Made by a program: the position numbers and the translations under genes. From Castanea sativa (Eukaryota > Streptophyta > Magnoliopsida > Fagales > Fagaceae), in contig NC_134013.1 of assembly GCF_040712315.1 (NCBI RefSeq), positions 35,871,001 through 35,935,000 of the forward strand: DNA of 64,000 bases, read 5' to 3'. This document shows positions 35,801-48,619 of the stretch, piece by piece (positions within the stretch are counted from its first letter, which is position 1; the number at the start of each line of letters is the position of its first letter). The notes below the pieces were generated by a model, which worked only from the letters and a program-made list of their open reading frames with translations, made no database searches and had not been told where the DNA came from.

Positions 35801-38800
35801 TAGTAGTTTGCCCTATTTTTCTGTTTATCAACAATCAGTAATGGTTATATGTATGAACAATTAGGGTCGGTTTGGATAGAACTTATTGCTGAAAACTGAA
35901 AACTGAAAACACTGTAGCAAAATAATTTTAAAATGTGTTAATAGTACCGTGGGACCCATTTTTAATGAAAAAGTGGCTGAAAAAGTGAAATTTGTGGGTC
36001 CATGAACAGTGCACGAATGCACTGTTCATGGAAGACTTGGTCAAAAACTGCGGCTGGGAAGGAAAAAAAAAAAAAAAAAGGCTGAAAACGTGAAATGGCA
36101 AACGCAGAACGTAGACGCCGAATTCGAACACATTCTTAATCAACAAAGTTTAGTCCCAAAACCTTAAGGTCAGCTCTGGATCCTCAATAGATTAATTAGG
36201 GTCGGCAACATGTATTCTTTCCCTTCATTCTATCCTATCTGAACAATTAATTAAAAAAGCTTAGTCCCCATCATTCTTCCCCTTTATATTATTAATTAAC
36301 ATGTCCTTTACTAGTACTTCTAATGTTATTTCAGGTCTACTAATTAGTAGTACTAATATTGTAGCAAATAATTTAGTAATAGTGGCATTAGCATTAGGAT
36401 GGCAATTTTTCCCCGCCCAGCTTGACCCACCCCTCCCCGCTTCGCCCCTTGCAGGTTTTCCCCGCCCCGCAAAAGTGATGGGGTGGGGATGGGGCGAGAT
36501 TTTAGACCCGCACCATGGGGCGGGGCAGGGATGGGTTTACACTTTTTAGACCCATCCCGCCCCATCCCCGCCCCACCCCGCATTAATAAGGATTAAGTTG
36601 TAATTTTTTCATACTCTAAAATCCTACTATTTAAACAAAAATATCATCAGATTATTTTATTCTACCTAACGTGGTTCTACCTTTCTTTTCTCTCAAGCAA
36701 AGTTGGAAATAAGGTACCAATTTTAACTCTTTTTTTGTCTTTTTATTCATGATTCATATGTTTTTCTCAACTTACTTTTCATCATTAACATAATATGAGA
36801 TTTTTGTGTCATACTATGAGATTTTTGTTGTGACATTGTCTTGTTAAACATTTAGATAATATTATTTAGTTTTTGCTAAAAATTAGTTTGATTTGATAGG
36901 ATAAATTTATTTATAATTTTAAGTATATTTTTAATATTGAAACATGTCATTTTATTTGAAAAAATGGTAATAATTATAAGGAAAATTAACAAGAAATAAA
37001 GTTTTACGGTGTAGGGCGGAGCTTAGCGGGTCTTCGCGGGGCGGGGATGGGGCAAAAAAATTTCCCCATCATGCGGGGCGGGGCGGGGCGGGGACGGGGC
37101 AAGAAAAATCTATACGGGGCGGGGGCGAAGATCCCATCCTTCGGCCCCGCCCCGCCCCATTGCCATCCCTAATTAACATTGTACTGCTGTGTGAAAGGAT
37201 CTTATCAAAAGCATGTTTTGGTTATATTTCAATGTGCTACTTATGTATGCTGCTTAATGATGGTATTTGTGAACATGGATTCCTTTTATATTTTTCTATC
37301 TCATTTGAAGAACGTAATTTAACCTCTAAATAAAAGACCTAAGTTCTCTTGTTGTGGAGAAACATTTCCCTCCTAATAATTATGGCTGTGGCATACTAAT
37401 AGTTAAATTGTAAACTATAGAAATTTTGGTTAGAGAATTAAGAAGAAGGGGAAAATAAAGGGAGAGCGCTACAGTGAAGAAAATAAGGTTTAGGCTTTAA
37501 CCTGTCAGCTATATTTATATTAGGGTTTATAACATAATTACTCAAGTACCCTTATTAATATGCTTATAGAACAAGTAACCAGAAAATAACTCTAACACTT
37601 ATCAAAAAAATGAATAATAATAATTAAATAAGGGGAGACCATTGATCATTTAGTTATGCACTGCCTTATAGCTAGAGAGTTGTGGAACTTGGTGTTTTCT
37701 TTATTCGGGGTGCAGTGGGTGATGCCAAGTGGGGTTGTCGATCTTTTAGCTAGCTGGTCATATAAATTCAATAGGCTCAGAGCTGCAGCATTTTGGGCCA
37801 TGATCCCTCTTTGCCTCATGTGGGGTATTTGGAGAGAAAGGAATGCTTGTACTCTTGATGGAGATGAGAGATCAATTCATGACTTGAAGTGGCTGTTTCT
37901 CCAGACTCTTGAGTGGACAAATCTTCGGGTCTTTTTATTTTTGATTCTTTGGCTGATTTGGTTGATTTTTGTAATTTTCAAGCACTTTAGTTTTTTTGTT
38001 GTGTCCTTAGCACACTGCCTGTGTGCTTTGGTTTTTTGTGTTACTTTCCTTTTTAATTAATGAAGTATTACTTATTTATCAAAAATAATTATGGCTATGG
38101 CACACAACATTTTCACCTTTGGACATTTTAGCTTACATGAAAAGCCATGAAAATGATCAATAAAATTACGCATAAAAAAGAAAAGGGATATGAAAATGGG
38201 AAATAATCACATGCAAATGCAAAATATAACATCAATGGCCGAAGTAATGTCACCTATCCAACTGGACACTGCGTTTTTGGTTGCAAGAATTGAAGTAAAC
38301 ATAGAGTGCTACCCAAAGCACCAGTATAAACAATCTTGGGGTAATCTTTCAGAAACATATTCTTCCTTGAAGTTGGGTTCATAAGCTCCCTGCCTCTGTA
38401 GCATTTGATTTTATTGTTCTGGTCTATGTTTGCTGGCTTGGGTGCTTGTGACAGCCTTAACCTTTTCATTATGAATTTAATAGTCTATGTAGCCTATAGC
38501 TCTGGTTCTTCCAATCATTGTCTCATTAACCATTTTATACGCAACAATCAAATTTTTGGTGTAGAACAGCTATGCTTGAATTACTTGGCAAAGTTAATTC
38601 ACCAAGCAAAATTTTTGTTGGTTATGTGGTGATGAAAAGCCAGGTTCTGGGGCCAAGTTTATCGAAGGGAAACAGGGTGATGGTATTCTGTAACACATTA
38701 AATTCTAGCCGTGCTGTGGATCACTTTCTGGGTGAAAATCAGCTTTCTACAGTGAATTACCATGGCGAGGTGCCTGCTGAACAAAGGTGATATGATACAA

Positions 38801-41774
38801 CATATTTATTCATAACCCTCCTATCTCATCCAGTAGGCTCCCAAAATTTCTTTATATTTGCAATTTACTGACTACATTTCTGTGGCAAGTAGTTGTATTT
38901 GAACTGCCGCAAATATTGCTCCCATTTAGGAGGCTGCTGAACCTTGATGTTAGAGGTTCAAGTGAAAGAAATCATGTCATGTTCAAAATATATGTTGTTA
39001 CATTTTTGTAGTCTGATTCTAGTTAAAATATGTATACTATATTACGACTGTTTAAGGAGTATTGTTGACACAGGAAAAAACCAAAATTGATGCAACTCTA
39101 AAATTGAAGAACAGGAAAAATAAAAATAGTCTAGAAATCAGCACCAAGCAAGGAAGTAAAACCTAGGAACCTGCACCTAGGGTCGCCAGAGTCTTCAATA
39201 CTAATCTATTGAAGGAAAAAAAATTAGGAAAAGAAAAGCTTTAACCAATTACATAAAGTAAATAAAATTAAACAAATCATAGACACTAATTAGCTTGATG
39301 ATTATCGTATCAGAGAACACCAAGCTACAATTATCCTTGACAAATCAAAGCAAATCCTAGACATTGATTGATGAGGCATTAGGAGTTAGGCCCAACTAAT
39401 AGCAGCTCTCCGTCCATAAGGCCACTGGTTGGCTTCTTTTGGCGTCTCAAATTTTCAAAAATGGCATGACTATCAATCATTAGTCTATGTAATTGGGCTG
39501 TTTACTTATCAAAAAGAAAAGAAAATAGTCTATGAAATTGGGGGCCCTTATCTTGCATCTGCACCAACTACTAGCTTAGATTGTGGGCATTAGGGTTTTC
39601 TTTTCCTCTTATTTTTGGGCCTCTATTTCTTTCTATTATATGTTGTAAATTCTAATATCACAATTAAAAATTCTTTGTGAGTTGAAGTTTCGTTTGATCG
39701 GAAGTTTTATTTTTCACCAAGTATTGTCAAGGTATTGTAGTATTTTTGCATAGAACTGTATGATATTATTTGAGCTTGATATTCAGGACAAACTGTGTGA
39801 ATTTGGTTAGTACTTAAATTTCCATGAATCAAGCCAGTTGTTTTGGCCGCAAAGCATACAGTATGCCTGTTAAAATTCAGATAGGATAATTTGGTGAGCA
39901 ATTTTATTTGGGTAAAAATGTATGGAAGAAGCTCTGCCACACAAAGTCTTCAGTCTTCTTTTATTTTATTTGTCAAGATTCAAGGATTAAACTCTTTCCA
40001 ACTTGTCGAGCCTCCAATGTGGTTTAGAGCCCTCTCTGAACATATTCAATATTCTAGACGGTGTAGATTGAAAATATAAGTTATCATGTGTAAGGGAGGA
40101 ACTTTTCATTCAACAAAATGAGCTTGGGTTGCCATTGTATACTTCCTGCGTACTTGGGTTCTCTTTTTCGTAAATAAAAAATTAAAAAAAAGGAAAAAAG
40201 AAAAAAAAGATCGTTCATTCATGTTACATTTGAATGTTAATTTGTATGTGTAGTTGAGTAAGCGTAGTTGATTTTTATGTATGGAAATGACTAGTCATGT
40301 CTGGTTTTTTGTAGCTGGCTGTATCATGAGGATATTGGGTATCTTGGTGGTGCTTTCTATCTAGTATTGTGCGAGTAACACAACATTTATCTAGTTTTGA
40401 AGAGAAACTTTTCCCCCCCTTTTTAATAGGCTATTCTTTTATATTTATTTTGGTTGGCTATTTAAGATTCAAATGTTTTAATTATTTGTTTTTTAAGATT
40501 TTCAAAAGGGTACAAGGTTATTCATGGCATTATTGCTGACCAGTGTCAGATCTGGGTTTCAGCAATGAGATAGACAAATGACTGCATTAAGGGACAAAAA
40601 TGATGGAGAACAAAGAGAATTGGAAGATACAGTCAGGCTGGGTTCTTTGGGTTAACTTTAGGAAACCTCATATCCAACCAACAATTGGAGATTTTTTGCC
40701 TCTGATAAAATTAAAAAAGAAAAGAGAGGAGATTTTTTGCCTGAAGGACCCACCACTGAACTGATAGTATTTTTGGAATCGGCCACATGTTCAGGCCATG
40801 TTGGGCTGGTCTATTTTGTTGAGTCCTTGGGGTTGTTGAACAGTCCTAGGATATTAAGGAGGATTTGGCCCATGTATATAAGTTGATGAAGTGGTGAAAT
40901 GCTTTGAGAATACTTTCTTATACTCACTATGCCTGAAGGGGAAACTGCGATACGATAATTATGGTATGTAGGACTAGTATAGAATGCTGTGTTCTTAATA
41001 AGCAACATTTTCATAAAGTGAGTGTAGTGGAAATGAGAAAATCAAGATGGATAACTATGAATACTAATTGAAAATGAGGTCATCTATTCAAAGGTAGGTG
41101 GCTCCCATTGAGCAAAAGATGAGGGAGAGACAGAGAGTCATTTAAGATGCTTTGGGGATTAATTAATACATTGATGTAAAAATAGTGATTAATTCAAGTT
41201 GATTGAGTGAAAAAAGGTATTCATTGATATTGGGGCAACAAAACGTTTGATTATAGATATAGGATAGATTGATAGAAAAAAATTTCGAGTGTCTAATTCT
41301 GATTAGTTGATGAGGATTCATGGTCCATGCCAATTTAGTTGGGATTTATGCTTAGTTGAGTGGTTAATACTGACTGTAGGCTATATAGCTCATGCTGTGT
41401 ATGATAACAGAAGTAATAGTATGTGTATGGGTAAGAACAGCACACATACTACCATTTCCAATTTAGCCACCCTGGTCATTGTAGAATTTTTTTTTTTTTT
41501 TTCAACACGAGGGGCTAACTTTTCTATTGATAAATAATGAAACTTTTTCAAAGATTAAAGAAACCAAAGTATACAGGAGGTATAATAAGGTTACAAGACA
41601 ATTAACCTATCAAGTTACAATGGTAAAACATATCTAAAAGAGCTGAACAAGAAAAAGATTTCAAAGCTAGAGTCCAATCAAACAAAGAATGAAAGAAAAA
41701 CTATTTAAGCTCGACAATAGACTGTTCACATCCTTTAAAACTTTTAGAATTCCTTTCCCACCTAGGACACCATG

Positions 41775-41821
<47 letters not shown>

Positions 41822-43462
41822 TATTTATTTATGGGTATGAAGACTTTGAACACTTGCTGGTAAAAGCCACAATGTGTATGCACAAAGCACTCATGCATGT
41901 GCAAGTTTGAATACTAACTGAATTTAATCTAGACATTTATTGCTAATATTTATGTATTTTATGTTACAGTTGCATTTTGGAACCTGAATTAATTTTATTT
42001 GTGTATTCATATCAAAATATGGTACTTATACAGATATCCCTATATATATTTTTTTCCTCTGAAACCCAGGGTTGAAAACCTTAAAAGGTTTAAGAGTGAT
42101 GATGGAGATTGCCCCTCACTGGTGTGCACAGATTTGGCTGCCAGGGGACTGGACTTGGATGTGGATCATGTTATCATGTTTGATTTTCCCTCAAACTCTG
42201 TAAGCATCATATCTATGGCCTCATTCAGGTGTTCTTCTCTTTTAATTGTTTCTTTTCAATCCTGCATTTGGTGCTTTAACCCTACTTTTATTGTCTTTTA
42301 GATTGATTACCTTCATCGCACAGGAAGAACTGCTCGTATGGGTGCTAAAGGTGTGCAACAATTTTCTCCACATTATATGCTTTGTTTCTCTGCTATTTAA
42401 AGTAAAAATTTCACACATTCTTATAAACTTACAGCAAAAAGAACAATGGTGGAATCTGGCTTGGATATACCCTGTAATTTGATTTAAATATGTAAATCGC
42501 ATATTTTACTGTAAATTACACCAACATCCTTTCAGGTTTTCACAAAATGATCCCCCCCCCCCCCCCCCTTAAAAAAACACAATGCACCAAATGATACCCC
42601 CTTCTTGAGGTTTGTATAAAGGCTACAGATAAGGGCATGTTGTCTTCCCTAATGAAATATTCCATTGCTAAAATAGGATTTGTATTCGCTTATCAACAAA
42701 AGAAATTCATACTCAAATTAATTTTTCCCACTAACTATGGTTAATCCTATGATGCAACCATGGAAGATTGAATTGTTACTGCTTTGCAAATCTGTCTATT
42801 CAAGATTTATTTTATAAAGCCCACATGTGAAGTCCAGTTTTAGTAAAAGTTGTGGTTTTAAAGGTCTAGTTACATGTATCTTAGGGTTACAACAGTTTTT
42901 TAGTTGGGTTTTTATTTAATAAGTTAAGGTCAATTTTGTTGTCTAGGGAAAAACTGTAATTTCTGCAAATTAAGGGTATTTTGGTAATTTAGTTGAGTCT
43001 AGAATTTTGTAAGAGATCCTTAATATTTTAGGTTTTATTTTCTTTAAATCCAACTTAGTCTTTTTATTAGCTTTTTAGTTTACTTGTCAAACTAGGAGTG
43101 TTAATAGTACTAGTATATGAAAGAGTCCTCTTATATATATATACTCAATAAACTCAAAGAAGAGAGAGTTGATTAATAAAAATATTGATTGTTTTAAGCA
43201 TTGAGACATATTGCCCTTTGTGTGGTCTTTTACCCATTTTTCTTCTCTTTTCCTTCGTCCTTACAACCCCAAATCAAGTATGTACTTTCTTCTACCAAAT
43301 AGCTATCAAATAACTCATCAAACCATTTTATTATTCTCAACAGAATCTCGTATTCCTTACTTCAATAATTATAAAGTGCTTAGCCCACAGGGGTTTGATT
43401 AACAGTGAAGATTGTTGTACAGTATGCTCTGTGATGTGCAACTAATCTGAGTTTCTCCTATG

Positions 43463-43533
<71 letters not shown>

Positions 43534-43719
43534 TAAAGTATAAAGTATAGATTCACATATTCTCCTATTCGTAACGAAATTCCCTTTTTGTCCCATGTGC
43601 AACCCTTATGCTAACTTTACTGTCTTTTTCCTTGGCCTATTGAAAGATTTCTTAACTATGGTTAACACTAATCCTTATACTAACTACACTACCTTTTTCA
43701 TTCTTAGCTAACAGAAAAG

Positions 43720-43765
<46 letters not shown>

Positions 43766-44807
43766 GTTCAGTAGGCTAGGGTGGAGGAAATTTTTTTTAT
43801 AGTTGGTTAAAGGGTAGAGGTAACCATAATTATGAAAGAGGAAATTAATTTGAGTAGAAGAAGTCAATGTGAGAGAACATGGATTTATGTTTTGCCTTTA
43901 TACAAAACCTTAAAGAGGGATAATGTTATTTTGTAAAACTTAAAGAGAGTTGGTGTAATTTACTCTGTATTTTAAGTGAGGCTAGAAGGTTTAATTGATA
44001 TTGCATTGAGTTGTAGAGCTCTCTCCAAATCTAAGAAGAGGGGAGAAAATAAATAAAGAAAAGAGACAAATAGGGATGCATCTTAACTTATAGTCTGTTC
44101 AGCAAAATGAATCTTGCTCAATTTTCAGCTTGTAAAGTTTTGTTTTTTTAATCCGAATCCATTTACATCTGTGTTGTAACCTCTCATCAGATGTACATTA
44201 AAACGCTGTTTTAAGTAAAGAAATTCTTAAAAGTGATGATTTGTCAGTTTTGATGGTGGAGGCCAAAAGTACCTGATCAGGTTTTCAAATAACAACTTAT
44301 CTTTGTCTTACAGGGAAAGTGACAAGTTTGGTTACTAGAAAGGACCTCATATTGGCCACCCGAATAGAGGAGGCCTTATGGAAGAATGAGAGCTTAGAGT
44401 CGCTTACTGTAGATAATGTTCGGAGGGACATTGCAAGGTCCCGAATAACTGATCAGAAGCGGAAGAATGTTAAATCGGTTAAGATTTCAAATCAGAAAAA
44501 TAAGGTTACAAGGAAAGCTAAAGAGGAATCTGCTCCAAATTCAAAAAATAAGGTTACAAGGAAAGGTAAAGAGGCATCTACTCCGGCAAAATCTTCCAAG
44601 CGAGCAGTTCAGGTATCAAAGTCTGTAAAGTCATCATTATCCAGTGCAAATACGTCAAGAAAAGCACCTTCAACTTCAAGTGGGAAGAAGCAAACAGCCA
44701 TCAAAAAGTCTAGCTCTGTCAAGTCTGCAGCTTCCAAACTTAGCGTTGTTGGGTTTAGGGGGCGTGCTTCCTGGTCAAATAAGAAAGAATCATTGAGGTC
44801 CAGTTGA
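32824..44807 (+). CDS. RH39: DEAD-box ATP-dependent RNA helicase, RH39 type, chloroplast
   Basis: Nine exons join in frame: 32824-33363, 34087-34182, 34268-34456, 34636-34776, 35649-35789, 38644-38786, 42070-42199, 42302-42350 and 44314-44807, giving 640 aa. The N-terminus is Ser/Arg-rich and acidic-poor, as in plastid transit peptides. Motifs are complete: Q ([10 protein letters not shown]), I SHTGSGKT (164-171), Ia PTRELSEQ (205-212), Ib TPGR (254-257), II DEAD (278-281), III TAT (317-319), [17 protein letters not shown] and [10 protein letters not shown]. The tail is Lys/Ser-rich with repeated NKVTRK and ends near [12 protein letters not shown]. Arabidopsis RH39 acts in chloroplast 23S rRNA hidden-break processing; that role is inferred by homology. 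Introns 5, 6 and 8 are 2-3 kb and full of repeats. Confidence 0.92.
35864..36135. mobile_element. Tourist-like MITE in RH39 intron 5
   Basis: It starts GGGTCGGTTTGGAT and ends ATTCGAACACATTC, with TTA on both sides (35861-35863, 36136-36138). The inner phrase gctgaaaactgaaaac and the actgtagcaaaataattt stretch match the MITE at 9107-9321. The right terminus has decayed, mostly by transitions. Confidence 0.65.
36394..37172. mobile_element. GC-ended DNA element in RH39 intron 5
   Basis: The left end ttaggatggcaat and the right end attgccatccctaa are inverted repeats. Next to each lie strings of ccccgcccc/ggggcgggg; 37075-37098 has four consecutive G4 runs. The interior (36590-37000) is AT-rich. 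I infer a non-autonomous TIR element; superfamily and target duplication are not settled. Confidence 0.65.
37397..38083 (+). mobile_element. 5'-truncated LINE in RH39 intron 5
   Basis: Near 37630-37900 a frame reads [20 protein letters not shown] and [18 protein letters not shown], the zinc-binding C-terminal region of plant L1 ORF2. The 3' end is attacttatttatcaaaa. Flanking direct repeats of 22 bases (37375-37396 and 38084-38105, aataattatggct plus a less exact half) fit a target duplication with two changes. Confidence 0.75.
41487..41778 (-). mobile_element. LINE 3' fragment in RH39 intron 6, minus strand
   Basis: A T16 run at 41487-41502 is followed by sequence whose phrase gttcacatcctttaaaac resembles gttcacatctctcaaagc at 62729-62746 in the minus-strand LINE at 62515-63988. 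It is a short 5'-truncated copy ending next to an (AT)n tract (41777-41815). Around it, intron 6 (38787-42069) shows nothing else I can name. Confidence 0.55.
43464..43529. repeat. (AT)33 microsatellite in RH39 intron 8
   Basis: A pure AT dinucleotide run of about 66 bases. A (GA)n run follows at 43722-43760 in the same intron, and a C18 run lies at about 42551-42568. Confidence 0.95.
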
Positions 44808-45615
44808 ATGAGTGTACTTCAATTTTGCATTAACATTGTAATGTTCTGAGTTTTTGCACATTTGTCTATTTTTTGGAATGGGCTAATTCTATAAGCTTTT
44901 GCCTTTCCTGGTTCCAACTTCTATCTATGTGCATATCTATCGCTTTTTACATCCCAGTCCAGATATAAGTTTAATCCCTCTTTGTATTGATATTAAACAC
45001 CGTAAATAATCGATATGTCTTTATTTTATTTATGAAGAGAACTAGATCGAAGCGATATATATGTTTTTTAATTTTACAGATGAGTTCGTTTGTCGTAGGT
45101 CTTTTTTCGTTAGCTTTTAATTTATTTTAATTATGTATAATTTTTTTTTAAATCTCTCATTTTTTTCCCAGATATACTATATTATAACCCACTAAAAAAA
45201 AGAAAAAAGAAAAACAAACAAATAACCCGACAATTGTTGCATGTCCCTTTTAAAAAATGCTACAATTGTTACCGTCTTTTTTACGTAAACAACCTTCACC
45301 GTACCTTATTAAATTTTAGGAATTCTATCCAAATCTACCACTTATATTCTAAAAGAGTAAGTTTCGTATTACAACAATTTTCATAATTTTGCCATAACTT
45401 GTTCACTTGGCGACTTGTGAGTGGTGAAATTGTGAATTTACGTGGATCTACAATTTTTTTCCACCACTTACCACTCGACACATAAGTAAGTTGTGACCAA
45501 AGTTGTGAAAGTTATTATGATAGTAGACTAACTCATTTGAAAATCCAAAATCCATACCTAACACATCCATTTATCAGTTGGGTCAAATGGATTGGTTCAA
45601 GTTGTGTTAGCTTAA
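44808..45615. other. RH39 3' flank and spacer, no gene seen
   Basis: The first part should contain the RH39 3' UTR (44808 to about 45000). The rest is AT-rich. No frame of interest is present. Confidence 0.6.
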
Positions 45616-45624
45616 AATTAAATA

Positions 45625-46125
45625 AGGTAAACTACACAATTGGGTCTTAACCTTTACACTTTATTTTAATTTAATTCCTAACTTTTTAAATGTGTTGATA
45701 TAGTTTCTAATATTTTGGTATGATGTCAAAATAGTCACAACTGTTAAGTGATGGATGGAAATTGCTAATGTGACTAACGGTCAAAATAAATTTATTATTT
45801 TTTTACCACATAGACTACCACATATATTGCCACGTCAGTATAAACTGTTAAAAAAAAAGAAAAAGAAGCTAGTGCCACTAGTCCTTTTTTTTCCCTTTCA
45901 TTTTCTTTTTCTTTTCTTTCCTTTCTTGGGAAACAAACGGGATTATAAACCCATATTTGAAAATTCAACTTCATTTTCCTTGCATTTTCCTAGCAACAAA
46001 ACCAAGGGAAAACATTAATATTTTATTTAAATAGTTAGTCATGTCAATATTTTCCATCCATTTGAAACATTAGAGATTAAATTGACATACAATGTAAAGG
46101 TTAAGGACAATTATGTAGTTTATCC
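45625..46125. mobile_element. MULE-type MITE, 501 bp
   Basis: Terminal inverted repeats of about 40 bp start ggtaaactacacaattg on the left and, reversed, ggataaactacataattg on the right. Both continue into cttaacctttaca. The 9-base direct repeat aattaaata flanks it at 45616-45624 and 46126-46134. A 9-bp target duplication with long TIRs fits Mutator-like elements. Confidence 0.8.
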
Positions 46126-46403
46126 AATTAAATATCTAAACCACTATTTAACAATATTTAAACAGTAGTAAGCATTTTACACCGATTAAACTTTAAAATC
46201 TTGTACATAAATTTAATAAGCTGAATAAGCTGGAAAATTATTCCTCCCAAACGAGCATGTATAGCAGATTCTATCTGAGCCATACAGGCCATATTCGAAA
46301 ATACAAACTTGTTTTGAAAGATGCATGTCAATCCGGAAACATGTTACAAACCTAGTTTGCAGTGAAGCTTTGTGACAACATTGAGCATAATATGCAACTA
46401 AAA

Positions 46404-46799
46404 TTACTTCCAAGTGAGTAAAGGGCGTGGAGTTCTGGAAGTGGCAGGCGTAACTATATTCCCATTTGCATCGTATATTATGACACCAGAAAAATCAGGT
46501 AGCTGACATTTGCCTCCCATGATTATGTTTTTCTTCCACACTGAGAGCTCACCGCTAATCATCATGCTTTCACCACCGTTCCCAGTAGTAGTTAGGATTG
46601 CTGGTTCATTAATGTTGAGATTTATTACAGGATCTTCATTGGCAAAACCATAGCATGCGATCCAACGATGATGCCATTTACGGGAATGAGAAGCACACAT
46701 GAGCAATGCAATGGCACACAAAGAAAGAGTTATCACTGCTAGGCCCAGTTGAGATGTGATTGGGAGAGTTTGCATCAATTGATGAAGCTGGCGAGCCAT
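46404..46799 (-). CDS. Small conserved plant membrane protein, 131 aa, function unknown
   Basis: A single-exon frame begins MARQLHQLMQTLPITSQLGL. One hydrophobic segment (about residues 17-36, GLAVITLSLCAIALLMCA) could be a membrane anchor or signal anchor, with a basic stretch SRKWHHRW after it. The C-terminal half is soluble-looking with GELSVWKKNIIMGGKCQLP, DFSGVIIYDANGN and a Pro/Arg end. I have the impression of a family common in eudicots, but I cannot name a function. The start is chosen because it gives the hydrophobic segment a normal N-terminal position. No TATA box is obvious upstream. Confidence 0.7.
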   Translation of the reverse strand: MARQLHQLMQTLPITSQLGLAVITLSLCAIALLMCASHSRKWHHRWIACYGFANEDPVINLNINEPAILTTTGNGGESMMISGELSVWKKNIIMGGKCQLPDFSGVIIYDANGNIVTPATSRTPRPLLTWK

Positions 46800-47049
46800 G
46801 GGAAAATTATCTGATATGGTGGCTTATGCTTATGCCTGAGACATTGAGAGGGTTTATGTAACCTTTCATGTTGGCCAAATGGGGTTGTTGGATTAGGAAA
46901 GATTCGTTAAAGAGTAGTTTAGCTTGAAACTTTTGACTTGCTAGCTAGTGTAGTAGTGTGGTTTAGGTGATTCTTGTTAACAATGTGGTCTTGGTGATCT
47001 TTGACTTTGACTTCCACTCTTCCATCCATGTCGTCAGGTAATTTTTACT

Positions 47050-47113
<64 letters not shown>

Positions 47114-47380
47114 CTATATTATCATTATTTTTTAGGTTCACACTTTTACTTGATTTTCATTTTGAATCTCTCTAGATAATGCAATTTTTACTAGAACATA
47201 TATGTTTCCCATAGAAAAAAACATATATGTAAATTAAAGTAGATATTTTAATAATATAATTTAAAACTGAACACTAAAATAATTAGTAAAAATAAACGAA
47301 CAAGTTCAAAGTAAATTGTGTGTAATATCAATTTTTTATCAAAACCAAATTAAAAGTACATGGTGTAACATTTATTTTAA
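46800..47380. other. Spacer with (AT)n tract
   Basis: Upstream region of the small membrane-protein gene. It contains (AT)n at 47053-47108. Nothing else is recognised. Confidence 0.6.
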
Positions 47381-47394
47381 ATTATTAGATTTGT

Positions 47395-47553
47395 GGGTTC
47401 TAGTTAGCTCAACTGATAAAGTCTCTGATGGTTGTATAAGAAATCTGGGATTCAATCCCCGTCTACACCAAAAACTGATTGGTGTCTTGGTCTGATGATA
47501 AAAAGCTATCACCAGGAGCGGACGCTATAAGTTGAAATTCTCTCAAAAAAAAA
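47395..47553 (+). mobile_element. tRNA-derived SINE, plus strand
   Basis: The head reads gggttctagttagctcaact with an A-box-like tagctcaactgata; a B-box-like gggattcaatccc follows at about 47450. The body contains gtcttggtctgatgataaa and ends gttgaaattctctc plus an A-run. The 10-base repeat ttattagatt flanks it at 47382-47391 and 47555-47564. Confidence 0.85.
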
Positions 47554-47564
47554 TTTATTAGATT

Positions 47565-48608
47565 CCTCAATACCTTTTTTTTTTTTTGAGAATCAAATTC
47601 CTTAAATGTTTTTTCTTGAGAGAGTTTTAAAAGCTAAGACTTTTGCTCTTAATGAATGATGAATGTTTTTTTTCATCATATTAAGACATCAATTAGTTTT
47701 TGGTATAAACAGAGGTCAAACTCTAAATTTCTTATTCAATAATAAGAGACTTTACCAGTTGTGCAAATTAGAATCCACGTTCTTAAAACTTAGTTTGCTT
47801 TAGTTAGGTAAATTTGAAATGGATTTTACTAACGTATGGCCATAGGGTAGAAGTTAGTAAACCATATTAAGAAAATATTAATGAAAAAAGCGAAAAAAAA
47901 AATGATTAACTTTTAAAACAACTTTTTTAATTTGCCATAAAAAAATTTCTAAAATAAACGATTAATATGTGTTCTAAAAGCATATATTAACCAGATCAAT
48001 TTGAAATTTTGATTTGGAAGCCTCATTCCAAGTCCTTCGTGGCTCGTGGATTAGGTGACATTTATGAGTCTACAGATTTGGGCCTACATGATTTGGGCCT
48101 ACCATGATGTAGGCCCACAAGATGCATTAGTCCAAGACCTGACCACCTAGTCTACTCATATCAAAAAGAAAAGAGCCTACTCAAGTACATGCTGTATTAT
48201 TAAAAAAAAAAAAAAAAAAATTTACAGGCACAACAAATTTTGCATCTAAATGGTAGATTGTTAATAGTAAGGAAAAAGTGATGTTAGAGTATTAGTATTT
48301 GGTTTCTAAAAAAATATCTCATTTTATTATTTTAAAAGTATTTATTATATCATATTATTTTATAATAAACCTAATATTCTAATTTTTGTTTTATCATACA
48401 GCACATTAAAATAATATAAACAATAAAATAAAAATGAGGGGAAATTGCACTAAGCCCATCTATGGTTTGACCAGTTTTAACAAAGTCTACCTGTTGTTTA
48501 AAACTTATTACTTAACCCACCTGAAGTGTCCTTCGTTAGATGTCCGTTACCCACCTCTTTCCTTTCCGTTACAAAATCTTATTTACTATATAAACCAAAA
48601 TTTGAACC
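47565..48608. other. AT-rich spacer
   Basis: No gene is seen. The phrase from about 48437 (gaaattgcactaagcccatc and tggtttgaccagttttaac) matches one arm of the fold-back MITE at 50416-50606, so a one-sided relic of that family lies here. Confidence 0.55.
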
Positions 48609-48619
48609 CCAATTAGAAC

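Noticed and set aside
47395..47553. Functional tRNA gene
   Set aside because: A and B boxes are present, but the cloverleaf cannot be completed and an A-tail with target duplications shows a SINE.
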